From: Peribolospora baueri
Taxonomy: Eukaryota; Basidiomycota; Peribolosporomycetes; Peribolosporales; Peribolosporaceae
Assembly: GCA_029717555.1 (NCBI GenBank)
Contig: JAMDHS010000015.1
Location: 124,001-188,000, forward strand
Direction of reading: 5' to 3'
Length of the DNA stretch: 64,000 nt
Part shown: positions 11,172 through 22,206 of the stretch, piece by piece
Position numbering within the stretch: the stretch's first letter is position 1
Layout of the letters: each line of letters begins with the position of its first letter
Made by a program: the position numbers and the translations under genes
Notes under the pieces: generated by a model
Seen by the model: only the letters and a program-made list of their open reading frames with translations
What the model was told of the DNA's origin: nothing
Database searches by the model: none

Positions 11172-13240
11172 ATGGCTCCTCCCACCGCGGCCACCGATTA
11201 CGTCCATCCCGCCCCCGCCCCGGCCGACCAGCGCGAGCAAGACACCAAGAAAACCGGCTTCGTACAGAAAAACTACAAGGGCTTTGTCGTCCCTAGGCCG
11301 CCCAAGTTTGAAGATAAGCTGGAGGAGAGGGAGTATCGGAAGCAGAGGCTCGCTGCTGCTTTCAGGGTCTTTGGAAGGCTCGGGTTCGACGAAGGTGAGG
11401 TCGAGCGAGCGAGCAAGCAAGCGAGCGGGCTTGGTCGTGGGATCGTCTCAAGCTCGCGGCGATGAGATGGGAGTGCTCCGTTCGTGGTGGCCCGCGCTCG
11501 CTTCCTCTATCCTTTCCTCTTCCCTCTTCGCCCCGCTCAACTCGTTGTTTGCCCATTATTTCCTTGCTTTGCAGGCGTTGCCGGCCACTTGACCTACAGG
11601 GATCCCGTTCTGCACGATCATTTCTGGTGAGCCCAGTCAGCCTCGTTAGGCTGCGCGATCGCCGCTCGTCCCCCTCGGTTGCCATGCCCCCTCGCTACGT
11701 CCCCAATCTCGTCTCACTTCGCAACGATCTCTCATCGGCATCTTATTTATCCCTCTCCTTTATTCATCTTTTTCTTTCCTCTTCGTCTACATTCCCTGTC
11801 TCCGCGTCCATGCCGCATCGGATAGGGTAAACCCCTTCGGCCTGGCCTTCTCCCTCATGACAGCTTCGGACCTGCTCCTCGTCGCTCCGGATGGAAGCGT
11901 TGTCATGGGTGGCAAGCGTGAGCAGAATGACCTGCTTCAAGGGCGGAAGGAGCTCCAAAACGGCTTTCTCCAGCGCCTCGCGTCGATGCTTCTTTGTGAC
12001 CGCTTTCGCCTTTTCATCCCTAAATCGCAGCCGGGAACCAGGTGTATAACCAGGCTGCGTACGCCATTCATCATGCCATGTGAGTCAGGTCCCAACTACG
12101 TCATCGCTGATCCATCGTCCTTCCTCTTCCATGCTGTCCCTTTACAATGCCCTCTCCCTTCCGTCCTCCTTCCACAAACAGCCACACAGCCCGCCCGGAC
12201 GTCGACGCGGCGTGCCACTCGCACAGCATCCATGGAAAGGCTTTTTCGGCCTTTGGACGCGAGCTTGACATCAGCACGCAGGACAGTTGCGCCTTTTACA
12301 AGGACCATGCGGTGCGTCTGCTCTCTCTTCCTTAATCGGCCACTTCTGTGATCAACACTCGCGCACGTTCGTTCATTCGCAAACTCTTACCGTTCCACGT
12401 CATCATCATTCGCTCGTTCACCCGGACAGGTCTACCCCAACTTTGGCGGCGTGGTGCTGGCGGAGGAAGAATCGGCGCGGATCGCCGAGTACTTGGGCGA
12501 CAAGAAGGCTCTTATAATGCAGAATCACGGTATCTTGACCGTCGGACATGTACGTGGCTTTTCCTTCCTTCAGCGTAGGGCGCGAAGGGCGGCTTGCGGA
12601 GCGGGGTGTAAGAAAGGACGGTGCGGAGGAGTATTGGGCAATTCGGATGAACGTTTCCTTTGGTTTCTCGTCGTATGTCGCCAGACTATCGAAAGTGCCA
12701 CTGCTTGGTTCATTGGGTGAGTAGGGCCCCAGTGGGAAGTTGCCTTCGCCATTCCTCCTTCACCTTTGGGCCGGGCCGCTGTACCGCGTCCTCACTCGGC
12801 GCTTATCCGTTCACTGACCACTCTTTCCCTTTACCCTTGCCCCCTCCCCTCGCCTGCTTTTTAGGCTCGAGAAAGCATGCCAAGTCCAACTCTTGATCGA
12901 CGCAGCCGCGAACGGCAAGGGCGTAGAGCCGATCAAGATCGGCGAGGAGGAAGCAGAGTTCACCTATAAGCAGGTCGGCACGGAGAGGGTCGGGTACTTC
13001 CAGTCTTCCGTGAGTCGTCCAGGCCATCGTTTATACCTCGCGTCATCAGGCACGTCATGTGCCTGCTCGCCTCGCTGCCCGGTTGGGTGTCCACCTGTTC
13101 GAGAACCGGTCGTGACCCAAGCGGGGCCTCCTTCACAGCGGACCTAGCTGACAATTCGTTTTTCCCACCATCTCATGTCCACTGGACAGCCGTATTTCCA
13201 GATGGTGGACGCGGAGACCCAGGGCGCCTACAAGGCCTGA
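11172..13240 (+). CDS. Class II aldolase/adducin N-terminal domain protein
   Basis: Contains a complete class II aldolase/adducin head, the fold of fuculose-phosphate aldolases and of the actin-associated adducin head. Fungal members are usually cytosolic with unknown substrates. Visible blocks are the N-terminal tail FVVPRPPKFEDKLEEREYRK, AAAFRVFGRLGFDEGVAGHL, VNPFGLAFSLMTASDLLLV, PGNQVYNQAAYAIHHAIHTA, the metal-site His pair in CHSHSIHGKAFSAFG, FYKDHAVYPNFGGVVL, and the later His in MQNHGILTVGHTIESA. Seven or more short introns separate these blocks, and every junction I checked keeps frame, for example CAT/ACT at VGH-TIES. Retention of the zinc-site histidines suggests it may still bind metal, unlike true adducins. 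The ATG lies just before the conserved tail. The protein ends FQMVDAETQGAYKA. Confidence 0.9.
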
Positions 13241-13931
13241 TACGTTCTTTGTGTCGCAACTTCTCATCAAATCGACAAGTGTTCCCTCCCTTTCGGCGCC
13301 AAAATCACTTCCCCCCTCGGCTCTCCATCCTCTTTTTTATAGTCTTGGCGTAGTGGGATAGGCAGGTGCATCAAGAAGCGGAATCTGTTGCTGAGATTTG
13401 ACGAGAGAGGCTGTCCTCCTCGCCATTTTGACGGCCTGGGCGATATCCAATAGTGTACTTCTGGTGGTTGATCTCTTCTGTGACCTCTCTCGTCCGTGAG
13501 ACTTGCAGGGGGGAGGAAAATCGCTTGTGGGGGTGAGATGGTCTTAGCATTGGCTCCCATTAAGAAAACCTCCAACTTGATGTTTTACACTATTCTCGCC
13601 TGTGCCTCTCAATGTGACCTCTTGGATGTTTTTGTGTTATCTATCGGCTTTCCGTTCGACCTTTCAATGCTTTGATGTGCCCGCTTCGGTGTGCCCGTGT
13701 CATGACCATTCGTAGACTGGAGTCCAACCTTTCTTCAATATGAAAATGCTGTCCTCCCGTGGGTTCGCCAAAGCTGACGCTAGCGGACGACTCATCGGCG
13801 AAAGGAAGCTGTATGAAGATGGGTCGCAAATAAGAAAACAACGCTCGGCTGGCGGCTTCATTAGAACCTTGCACACCGAGTATATGTACAAACACGAGCC
13901 GGGCGAGTCCTGCACAGACCGTTCATTCGGA
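13241..13931. other. Intergenic region between convergent genes
   Basis: Contains the 3' flanks of two convergent genes. No supported gene, RNA or repeat was found. Confidence 0.55.
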
Positions 13932-14796
13932 TCAACGACGAATGCCCTGCCCCCGATCACGTCCTCTGCGTGCTGGAAGGCGCAAAAAACAAAAGATCGA
14001 GCGAAACAGACACCAGTCAGACAAAGGTGAGCGTGCTGCGCTGGCAGCAAAGATAGATGATCACTGAAGTCCCGAGGATCGTCAACTCACCGTTCGCGCG
14101 CATGATGGTCGCCCTTCCACGCGCCGTACCGATACCTCGTCCCTTCATCGCGTTGGCACCGACTCGTTTGAACCTGGACAGAAAAGAAGGGCGGAGATGA
14201 AGTTCAAGTGTCAGTCGCTTGGCGACACGAAGAAGATGACGGGAAGTCATTTGAAAGCCCGAGCGCCCATCCCCGCATGGCCCCGTCCATATTTGCATTC
14301 GTCCTGCCGAGTGGGCATTCCTCCGAAGGACCTCCATTTGCTCCGGCCACTCATACCCCTGGCAAAACATGGCGGGCATCCCTGCCACCCAGACGACCAT
14401 TACTCACATCGGCGCGTTGGCGAGCATGTCTGGCACGATAAAGAAGCGAATCATAGATCCCCTGATGTAAACTTGATCCAGCTGGCTCACGCGACCGTCG
14501 CGTGCAGTGACGGTGATGTCCTTGAGGGAGATGTTCAAATTGTCCTCGGCTGGCGTCATGCATTCAAAAGGATTTCCAGAAAAATCAGAATCGCGCCGTC
14601 CTCGGACCTTGGGCCAGCTCAACGAACCCAACCCCATCCTATCCGAGCCAGCGAGAAGAACAGAAGCCAACAAAAAAGGCCCACAGCACGGGCGCCCGTC
14701 TTCACCCAACACACCCAAACCCGCCAGCGCCCTCCAGGAGGCGCCAAAGACAAAACGGCAAAAAAAGAGGACATCCGCGAGAGCGAGCGAGCGAAC

Positions 14797-14832
<36 letters not shown>

Positions 14833-14944
14833 ACTCACCCTCAAACAAAGTACCCCTATACACCTGCCCGCCCTTAAGCTCGACAGTGATGACGTGGCCG
14901 AGCGACTCGTGAAGGAGCTTGACGGGGATTCCGATAGTGCCCAT
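13932..14944 (-). CDS. SMD3: Small nuclear ribonucleoprotein Sm D3
   Basis: Core Sm-ring subunit of spliceosomal U1, U2, U4 and U5 snRNPs. Four exons (14944-14839, 14549-14408, 14173-14091, 13972-13932) give exactly 123 residues. The Sm1 motif is [20 protein letters not shown] through [14 protein letters not shown], and the Sm2 motif is [20 protein letters not shown]. The tail continues [14 protein letters not shown] and ends in [12 protein letters not shown], the Arg-Gly type of tail that is methylated in D3 and D1. The order LLHESLGHV and QVYIRG-S-IRF separates D3 from D1. The first intron has a long pyrimidine dinucleotide tract (a GA run on the plus strand) starting only a few bases after the donor. 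Confidence 0.95.
14804..14832. repeat. (GA)n dinucleotide repeat in the SmD3 intron
   Basis: A GA run on the plus strand. Transcribed as (UC)n directly downstream of the intron 1 donor of the Sm D3 gene. Confidence 0.9.
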
Positions 14945-15565
14945 CTTTTCTTCTTTTTTTTTAACAGTCTGGTCCGTCGATCGGTCGGTTTACTGATTGG
15001 ACTCGCTTGGTGGTCGTCGCCGCGGTGTATTGGATGGATGGGTTGGCCTTCCCTCAGACGATCAGTGCAAGGCTGCGGCACGGGGCTCGTGCTTACGCGA
15101 GCTAGGGTTATCAATTCCTCGCCCACGATAAGCCAAGCCACCCATCCATCCTCCCTCCGGCCTCGAAGAGGGGAAAAACTTCAGTGATATGATACGATTA
15201 CTAGTGGAACGGACGACGTGCGGGTATGTTGACAAGGAGCAGGAGGAAGGTATACAGGGGTGAAGGCGCAGGAGAAAGGGGAAAAAATTGGAAAGGAGGC
15301 AAGAAAAAAATGTTACAAAAGAAAGAAGGAAAAAAGATGCGCTAATGGGCGGCGGACCGGAGGTGGACGAGCTGGAACGAAGATGGAACGAGAAAGGTTT
15401 GCGCAGGAGGTGGGAAGCTACTGCATCGCGTGTGCTGGCGGCATGGGGTGCGGGATAAGAAGACATTTTGCGAGCGGTAAGATGGCAAGGAAGAACGGGG
15501 GAGGGAGGGAGGGGAGGGAAGGGTGAGGAGAGCAACAGGGCATGGAGGAGAGAATTCTCCACCCA
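14945..15565. other. Region between two minus-strand genes
   Basis: Promoter side of the Sm D3 gene and 3' flank of the RhoGEF gene. It contains purine-rich stretches but no supported gene. Confidence 0.5.
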
Positions 15566-18500
15566 TTACGACGCCGACGACGCCATCTGAACGACGGACT
15601 GCGCCTCATCACAGACGGCCGCGATGCGGCGCATGCCTTCAAAGGCGCGGTCGAGGAGGGACATGGACAAGGAGGACATGGGTATGTTGGACATGAGGTC
15701 TTAACCGGTCGACGAACGGGCAAAGGAAGACGCGCCCACGTCAGCGCTGTTGACTACGAGACACGAGGCGGCGGCCAACGTCAACCCGACGCTCACCTTT
15801 GAGAAGGAGGAGATACCTCGGAATGCGCTGCGTCGGCATGATCGACACGTCGAGCGCGCTCAGCGCCTTGCCCCCGCCGAGAGCGCCGCCGCGGCCGGGC
15901 TTGGCGGGCGTGGCGGCGCCGTGTACGACACTGGTGGAGTGCGTCTTCTTCGAGAGAGGGTCGTCGCTGAGAAAGGCAAAACTGGCGCGTTGCAACGCCA
16001 TGCTCGCTCCGATGCTCGCTCGCTTCGCCGGGCCCGTGCTCTGCGAGCGCTCCGGTCTACGACGGGGCTGGGTAACTGGAGAAGAGAGGGCGAGGGCGTC
16101 GATGGAACGCCACTCTTCCCGGTCCGACGACTCGTCGTCGTCAACGTCCTGAAGGAGACCCAGGCCCGCCGCTTGCTTGTCCTTGGGTTTGCCACCCAGG
16201 CTGGCCCGGAGACCGCTCATGACCTCTCCGACGCAGGACGACCACTCGCGGAAGATGTTCTCCATCTCGTCCTCGACCGCCAGAAAGGCGGTGGCGACGC
16301 CCCATGCCGACGGATCCTCGTCCAGCCGTTCGCTCAACGTGCGTGAGAGGGCGATGAGCAGAGGCAGGAACCGACGAAGATGGTCGAGGTGGAGAGGCGG
16401 TTTGAGCTGGAGAAGAGTGGAAGCAGGGCGCGAGTGTCTCTTCTTTCCCGGCGACACATGGGTCGCCACAGAGGCGTTCGGCAGAGGCGCCACTTTCGCC
16501 AGCGCGTCGTTAAGACGGACTAGATGTCTCGCGTAGCTTCTCTCCGTTTGCACGATCCTAAGGGAAGGACGCGGTAAGACGGAAGGAAAAGAAAGCAAAT
16601 CTTGTGGTGAGCAGGGGAAATCAAAACATGCTGACCGGGGGAAGGGGGGCCCCCCCCCCCCCCCCCCCCCCCCAAGGCTGGATGAGACAAAAGCAAAAAC
16701 TCACTCTCGAATGACGAATAGTGCCTTAACCTCCCTCTTCCAATCCGCCTCATCGACGAGCACGCCTTCCTTGACGCCCACCTCAGCAGAGCTCATCTTG
16801 GTCAGCGTGCCCTCGACCTTGGCGGCCGCGGCGACGGACGTGTTGTTGTTGGTGGCCATCGTCGTCGTCGTCGACGACTTGGTGGTGATCTTGGAGGTGG
16901 TGAACAAGGGCTCGCTCGGGGAGCGCACGAATTGGGAAGACCGCGAGGAAGAGGTAGAAGGACCCATGCCCATCTTCGACAGCTTCTCTCTAGCGTGCCT
17001 GTCCGCCTCCTGTAACCTCAGCCTATCCCGCTTGGCGGCGCGGATGCCCTCAAGGACGCGAAGGAATTCGGCGTCGTCGGCAATGGACGTGAGCGCCGTC
17101 TCGCTCATCTTTCGCAGCGGGCCGTCGCCCGTCACTTTCGAGCCGCGCACTTTGTCGAGGCCCTTGCGCGGAAGGGAGCTGCCACCACGCTGAGGTTCTG
17201 GCGTGGTAAAGACGGCCGAAACGGGGGGGCGGACAGTGGTCGTGAGCGTAGGCGTGACGGGTGTGTACGAATCGGCCGTAAGCTCGATGCCGACATCCGG
17301 GGAGAAAAAGTCAGACTGAGACGTCTTGGCACTGCCCTTGCCGCCGCCGCTGGTGGAAGAAGAGGTGCGAGAGATGGCGGGGGAAGAGGAGGACGAGCTG
17401 TCATCCTTCTTCAACGACAGGTGGAGCTTTGGTCGGACCTTGTTGCCGAAAGGGTACGACGTGGGCGGGTGAGTGGACTGCTTGGTGCATGCTCTCCCAG
17501 CGTTGGGCGAGGGCGACCTCGAGATGGAGACGGAGCCGGGGCCGGGGCCGGCGGCCCTGAGGAGTTTGGACGACCGAGACTGCTGGCGAGGTTGAATCTG
17601 CGCAGGCGGACCCAGAACGGGGTGTTGGGTGTCGAGCGGAGACGGAGAGCGCGTCAACGCCCTCTCCCCCTCCGGTGTCGCGTGAACGGCAGACATGGGC
17701 TGCAAAGGCGAAAGGACGGTCGAACCAACGAACGTTTCCTTTTCCTTTTCCTTTACACCCAATCCAAACTTGGCCGACTGTTTACGAAGCAGCCTGGAGA
17801 CCGGTCGAGAAGACGGTTCGGACTTTGACTGCTGCTCCTGCTGCTGCTTTTGCTGTTTCTTCGCCGCCTCCTTGCCCTTGGAGTCGCCGGCCTTGTCCAT
17901 CCCCTTGCCGACGTCGTCTCTAGCGGCGCCGGCGTCCTCAACGATGCTCTCATCCAAGCTAGGCACCAGCTCGGGCGGTGTCTCGGCCGGACCAGGCGAG
18001 GTAGGTCGGGAGGAAGCGCGCTTGAGAAAGACATTGGTGAGGCGCGAAAATTTCGGAACGCGGTTGCGGTTGTGCGAGTCCCATTTGGCGCCAATCAAGT
18101 CGATCGACAGTCCGTCGTCTCCGTTCAATCCTTGGAGCTGATCTCGGAGGCCCTCTACGATCTGGTTCACCCGCTCGTCGTCGGAATCCTGATCGTCAGC
18201 TCCTTCCGCGACCGGCGTATCGACCTGCTCGTCCCCGTCCCCGTCCTCGGCCCTCGCTTTGGCGCCAGACCGGATGGCACCACTGAAGAGAAAGCCAAAA
18301 GCGCTGAGTGACTGCGTGCGCCTCAGCCGCTTTCCATCACCGTCGTCGGCAGCAGCGCCCAAGCGATAGTTGCTGGACGAGATCGACTTGTTGCGCCCGC
18401 GCATCCTGTGGCGTGAGGAGGTTGCCTCGGGCGCGGCTGCGGCCGACGACAATGATGGGCCGGTCGACCTCGTGGTGGCGCTCAACTCGTCTGATGAACG

Positions 18501-21011
18501 GGGTTGGATGGACAGGAGAGGCAGGGAAAGCTTGCGGGCGCGGATCTTACTCATAGTACGCTGCCTCGAGCTCGTCGAGCTCTCACTGGTTCGTGTAGGA
18601 CCGAGGCCAATCCCACCCAAGGACAAGGACGGTCTTGGATCCGTCTCGCTCTCTCGCCGCGGTGGCGAGGTCGCAGGACGTGCGCTCGAACATTTTGCGT
18701 CGGTAGCGGTCGTCTTATTCCTGCCGCCGGAGACAGTCCAGCCAGCGTGGAGGCCGCGGACGAGAAGACTCTTGCTGCGCTCGCGGAACGCCGACGGACG
18801 AGGGGTGGGCGCGTCCTTCGAGTCGAACGTCGGCGCGTCGGCGCCCAGGCTAGGAGGGGGGAGGGGAGGGAGCGGCCTAGCGCGTGTCTTGGGCGAGACC
18901 GGCTTGAACGGCAGAGAAGTGGCCGATGCGGACGGCTTTGGGGTCGCCTCACCTGGAGCGAGGGAAGACCGGGAGGGATTGAGGCGCCTCTGCACATCGT
19001 CGAGAGTGACGCCGCTCCCCTCGTCTTTCTCCATGGACGCTTGGTAGAAGTGCTTCGAAGACGGAGCCGGGTTGACGAGGAGCATGGATTTGCGAAAGTA
19101 GGACTTGGCTCTGGACGATGAGGAGGACTGGTCGCCACCACTCCTCGGGGACCGCCCAGAACCGCCGGATGGAGAAGATGGCGCCAATGACGACGGGCGA
19201 TTGTCGGTGTGGCCGCTATCGGAGACGGAGGAGGAAGGCGGAAGCGGGGCATGTCGGCCCACCGGGCTGACAGAGGTCGACTTGACGCTCCTGGCGCGCT
19301 TGGAAAGGCTCTGGAAGAGCGCACCGACGCCGTGTGCTTCCTGCGCGGGCGGCCCAGAGACGGAAATGGCCGGCGTCGGGCTGCTCCGTCCTGGCGCGTG
19401 GCTCTTGAAAAGGTCCGCATCGCGAGATATCCAACCGAAGTTGATCCTGCCGGACTTTGTGCGCTCGGCCGCTCTCGGCGGCGGCTCGGAGGATCCAAGG
19501 TCTTTCGCCCGTCGCGGTTCTCTCGTCAGCTCGTCATCGTCGTCGCCCTCACGCTCTCGTCCCGAGTTGGGCGAGTCGGAGACCTTGGAGGAGTCGACCC
19601 TATTCGGCGTCGGTTCCAGGCGTGTCGTCGACGACGAGTCGGCCCTCTTCCTGGAAGACCTGCTTCCACCGGGAGATGAAGGGGAGGAGGGAAAGGGGCA
19701 TCCGAGGCTTTCCATAGCCAGCAGGGCACCGCTGATATCGACGAGCGCATCGGTGCTATAACGCTCGGGTTTGGGCGGTAGGGTTGGCGGAGCGAGCGAA
19801 TGGGTAGACAATCGACGCGACTGAGCAGTGGAAGCGCGTGATGGTGCCGATCGGGCCGAAACTCCAGGGTGGCTCGATGCGGACCGCTCCAGAGGCCTCC
19901 GTGATCTCGGTGACGTGCGATGGTCACCTGGAAAGAGAGGGGGAAGAGGTCTGGGCGACAAAGCGAGAGGGGGAAGTGAAAAGAGGATCAGTACGGCCGA
20001 GTTGAGATGAGCCAAAGGCGCACAGCACAAGTGGGAAGAGAACGCGAGCGCTCACTTGTTTACGCTTGCTGCCACAGACGAACCGTGGGTCCGCCGCACC
20101 GGTCCCGATCCCGTCGCCGCTCGGTGCAAGTCGACCGGCGCCGACGTCGGAGCCGCCGTTTGCGGAGCAGCGCCTGGTCGTGGTACTGAAGGCAAAGCGG
20201 ATTTGGTGGCGACCTTCTTGGCGAGCACGTCGGTGGCCTTCTGCTTGTCGGCAGAGGAGCCGGACCTGGAGAGGGAGAGAGACCTACGGTGGTCTTGGGA
20301 CGTGGCGCCGGATCGACTGGTGGGTGCGGTGCTCATGGAAGTATGAGAGCCGTAGGAGCCGGAGGCGGCGGTGGAAGCCTGGGACCCGTCGGAGGAGGCA
20401 CCGGAGCCGGAGCGGAGGAGCGAGCTGACGGCGCTGGTAGGTGGGTCCTTGAGGGGTAGGGCGGGTCGAAAAGGGCCGTCACGCAAGAGGGAGCGACGGT
20501 GGGGCGACGTAGGCGGAGGCCGGGAATGGGAAGGAGGGGCGCGAGAGGGAGTGATGGTGTGGCCGCTGGTCGTCGAAGGGGGACTGGGGGTGGGGGTGTG
20601 CCGCTTGATGGCCTCGTCCGAGGGAATGGGAGACAAAGAAGGACGGGCGGCGGCGGGAGGGAAGGAAGAAGAAGGTGGGAGGGAAGAGGGCCGGGCCAAG
20701 TCGTTGACCATCGACCTGGGAAGCGAGGGACCAGAGGTGGACCGGGTGAGCACGCTTTCCTGCGTCATTGCGTCGTAGTAGTCTAAGCCGCGAACGACGA
20801 CGACATGGCTTCGCAAGGGCCTCGATCGGGGCGGCGGCGGGAGACTCTGTCGACGATACGAGACGGTGGCGAGGGGGGAGGAATGGGAGGAGGGAGAGGA
20901 GGAGGAGGAGCGAGTACGGAGCGAGTACGGAGTGAGGGGAGGAGGGCGAGGGTTATGATGGCGGTTATGGCGGTGATGAGGGAGAGACGAAGGAGGGCCT
21001 GCGCTGGCCAT
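15566..21011 (-). CDS. Large RhoGEF (DH domain) with disordered N-terminus and no PH domain
   Basis: Predicted guanine-nucleotide exchange factor for a Rho/Cdc42-type GTPase. Four exons (21011-20056, 19950-16705, 16557-15797, 15699-15566) join to exactly 1,698 residues. The first 1,400 residues are Ser/Pro/Arg-rich and disordered, with many possible phosphosites and proline-rich patches. The DH domain starts at the exon 2/3 border (LFVIREIVQTERSYARHLVR, the CR1 helix), continues through LEDEMENIFREW-type helices and ends with the CR3 signature IMPTQRIPRYLLLLKDL and the last helix FEGMRRIAAVCDEAQSVVQM. About 110 low-complexity residues are inserted between the central helices and CR3. The protein stops a few residues after the DH domain; no PH domain or other membrane module follows. 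The second intron contains an uninterrupted run of 24 G after the donor. The exon 1/2 splice uses the upstream acceptor; the nearer one would create a stop. Confidence 0.88.
16644..16673. repeat. Homopolymer tract G6C24 within an intron
   Basis: Six G then 24 C on the plus strand. On the coding strand of the RhoGEF this reads G24 then C6, about 30 bases after the donor of the second intron. Such a run is highly mutable and its exact length may be an assembly or read artefact. Confidence 0.8.
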
Positions 21012-21387
21012 GGTCGAGGAAACAGATGGATTGGATCGCTGGCTGGCTCGCTCGCTCGGCAGCCGTCAGGGAACGACAACGACAGCGGCGGCGCGCACGT
21101 CGGGGAGGAGAATTTTGAAGTCGACCTGACCTGACCTGCTTCCGTCCGTTTGCCGTCGCCAGCCGGCGTAGCCTGCGGAGGCGAAGGTGTTTTAGAGCAG
21201 AATGGGCGTGGGCGTCGACTCCGTCAAGGCGTCGCGTGCAGACCGATTAGTGTGCCAACGGCCGTGTCGAGCGTCGGCGGGCGGGATAGAGAGGAGGAGG
21301 AGAGGAGAAGGGAAAGAAAGGGAAGGGTGGTGGCGGGAGTGTATGTACAAGTGGCAGAGGGGTGAAGGAGATGGTGGTGGCGGTGGT

Positions 21388-21425
21388 GGACGATGGACGA
21401 TGGACGATGGACGATGGACGATGGG
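21388..21425. repeat. Tandem GGACGAT heptanucleotide array
   Basis: About five copies of a seven-base unit in head-to-tail order, upstream of the RhoGEF gene. Confidence 0.85.
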
Positions 21426-21606
21426 GATGGCCATGGACGACGATGAACGAATGAATGGCTTCTCGTTCGTTCATCGTGTCGTCACCGTCGCCGTCTCCGT
21501 CTTCGTCGTGTCACATACCGTACGTCTGTCTTTCCTTCTTCCTTCCCTCCGTCGTTCGTTGGTTGGTTGGTTCGTTCGCCGATGTCGACCTTTCGCATCA
21601 CTTCGC

Positions 21607-21670
21607 TTCTTCCTCTTCCTCTTCCTCTTCCTCTTCCTCTTCCTCTTCCTCTTCCTCTTCCTCTTCCTCC
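21607..21670. repeat. Tandem TCTTCC hexanucleotide array
   Basis: About ten copies of a six-base unit. It lies some 600 bases upstream of the RhoGEF start; on that gene's coding strand it is a purine GGAAGA run. Confidence 0.9.
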
Positions 21671-22206
21671 TCCGCTTCCCCTTCTTCTTGGGTCGCCTCT
21701 TTCTTGTCTTGTCTCAAGCCGCGCGCGCTCATCCCCCACCCTCCTCCGTCGAAGCCACCGACGGCATCTCCCTGGCTGGCCGCGCCATTTCCCGATCGGC
21801 GATGACGGGCCAGCCACGTCTGCCGGGGCAATCAAGCCGCGGCGATCCGCTTCCCGGGCAGACTTCATACAACAAGATGAGACGTGACGACAGAGAATGA
21901 AGAGGCGAGCGAGACATACTCTTGGCCCATACACGACTATACCCCCAAGTCAAACCGGTTCGAACCGACGCACGCATGCGCGTATGTGCAGTGCAGCGCT
22001 CGAACGCGAACCGAACGTCTGTCTGCGAGGGACAGAACAGACGGACGGACGAACAGACGAGGACGAGGACGGGGACGGGGACCTGAGTCTGTTCCACGAA
22101 CGAACGACGGCGGCACGCAGGCGCCCCCATATTCTCCCTGGCAGACGACACGACCACAACCGACGGTTCGGAGGTGTCACCAACCGGTCGTCACGCCCAG
22201 TATAAA

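Larger units (their letters stand above)
21012..22206. other. Upstream region of the RhoGEF gene, rich in short tandem repeats
   Basis: No supported gene. Holds a seven-base GGACGAT array and a TCTTCC hexanucleotide array, with TATAAAA at 22201-22207 near the right edge. Open frames crossing the arrays are low-complexity artefacts. Confidence 0.5.

Noticed and set aside
18370-19121. Long plus-strand frames inside the RhoGEF gene
   Set aside because: GC-rich codons on the minus strand leave open frames on the other strand; there is no conserved motif and the minus-strand gene explains the sequence.
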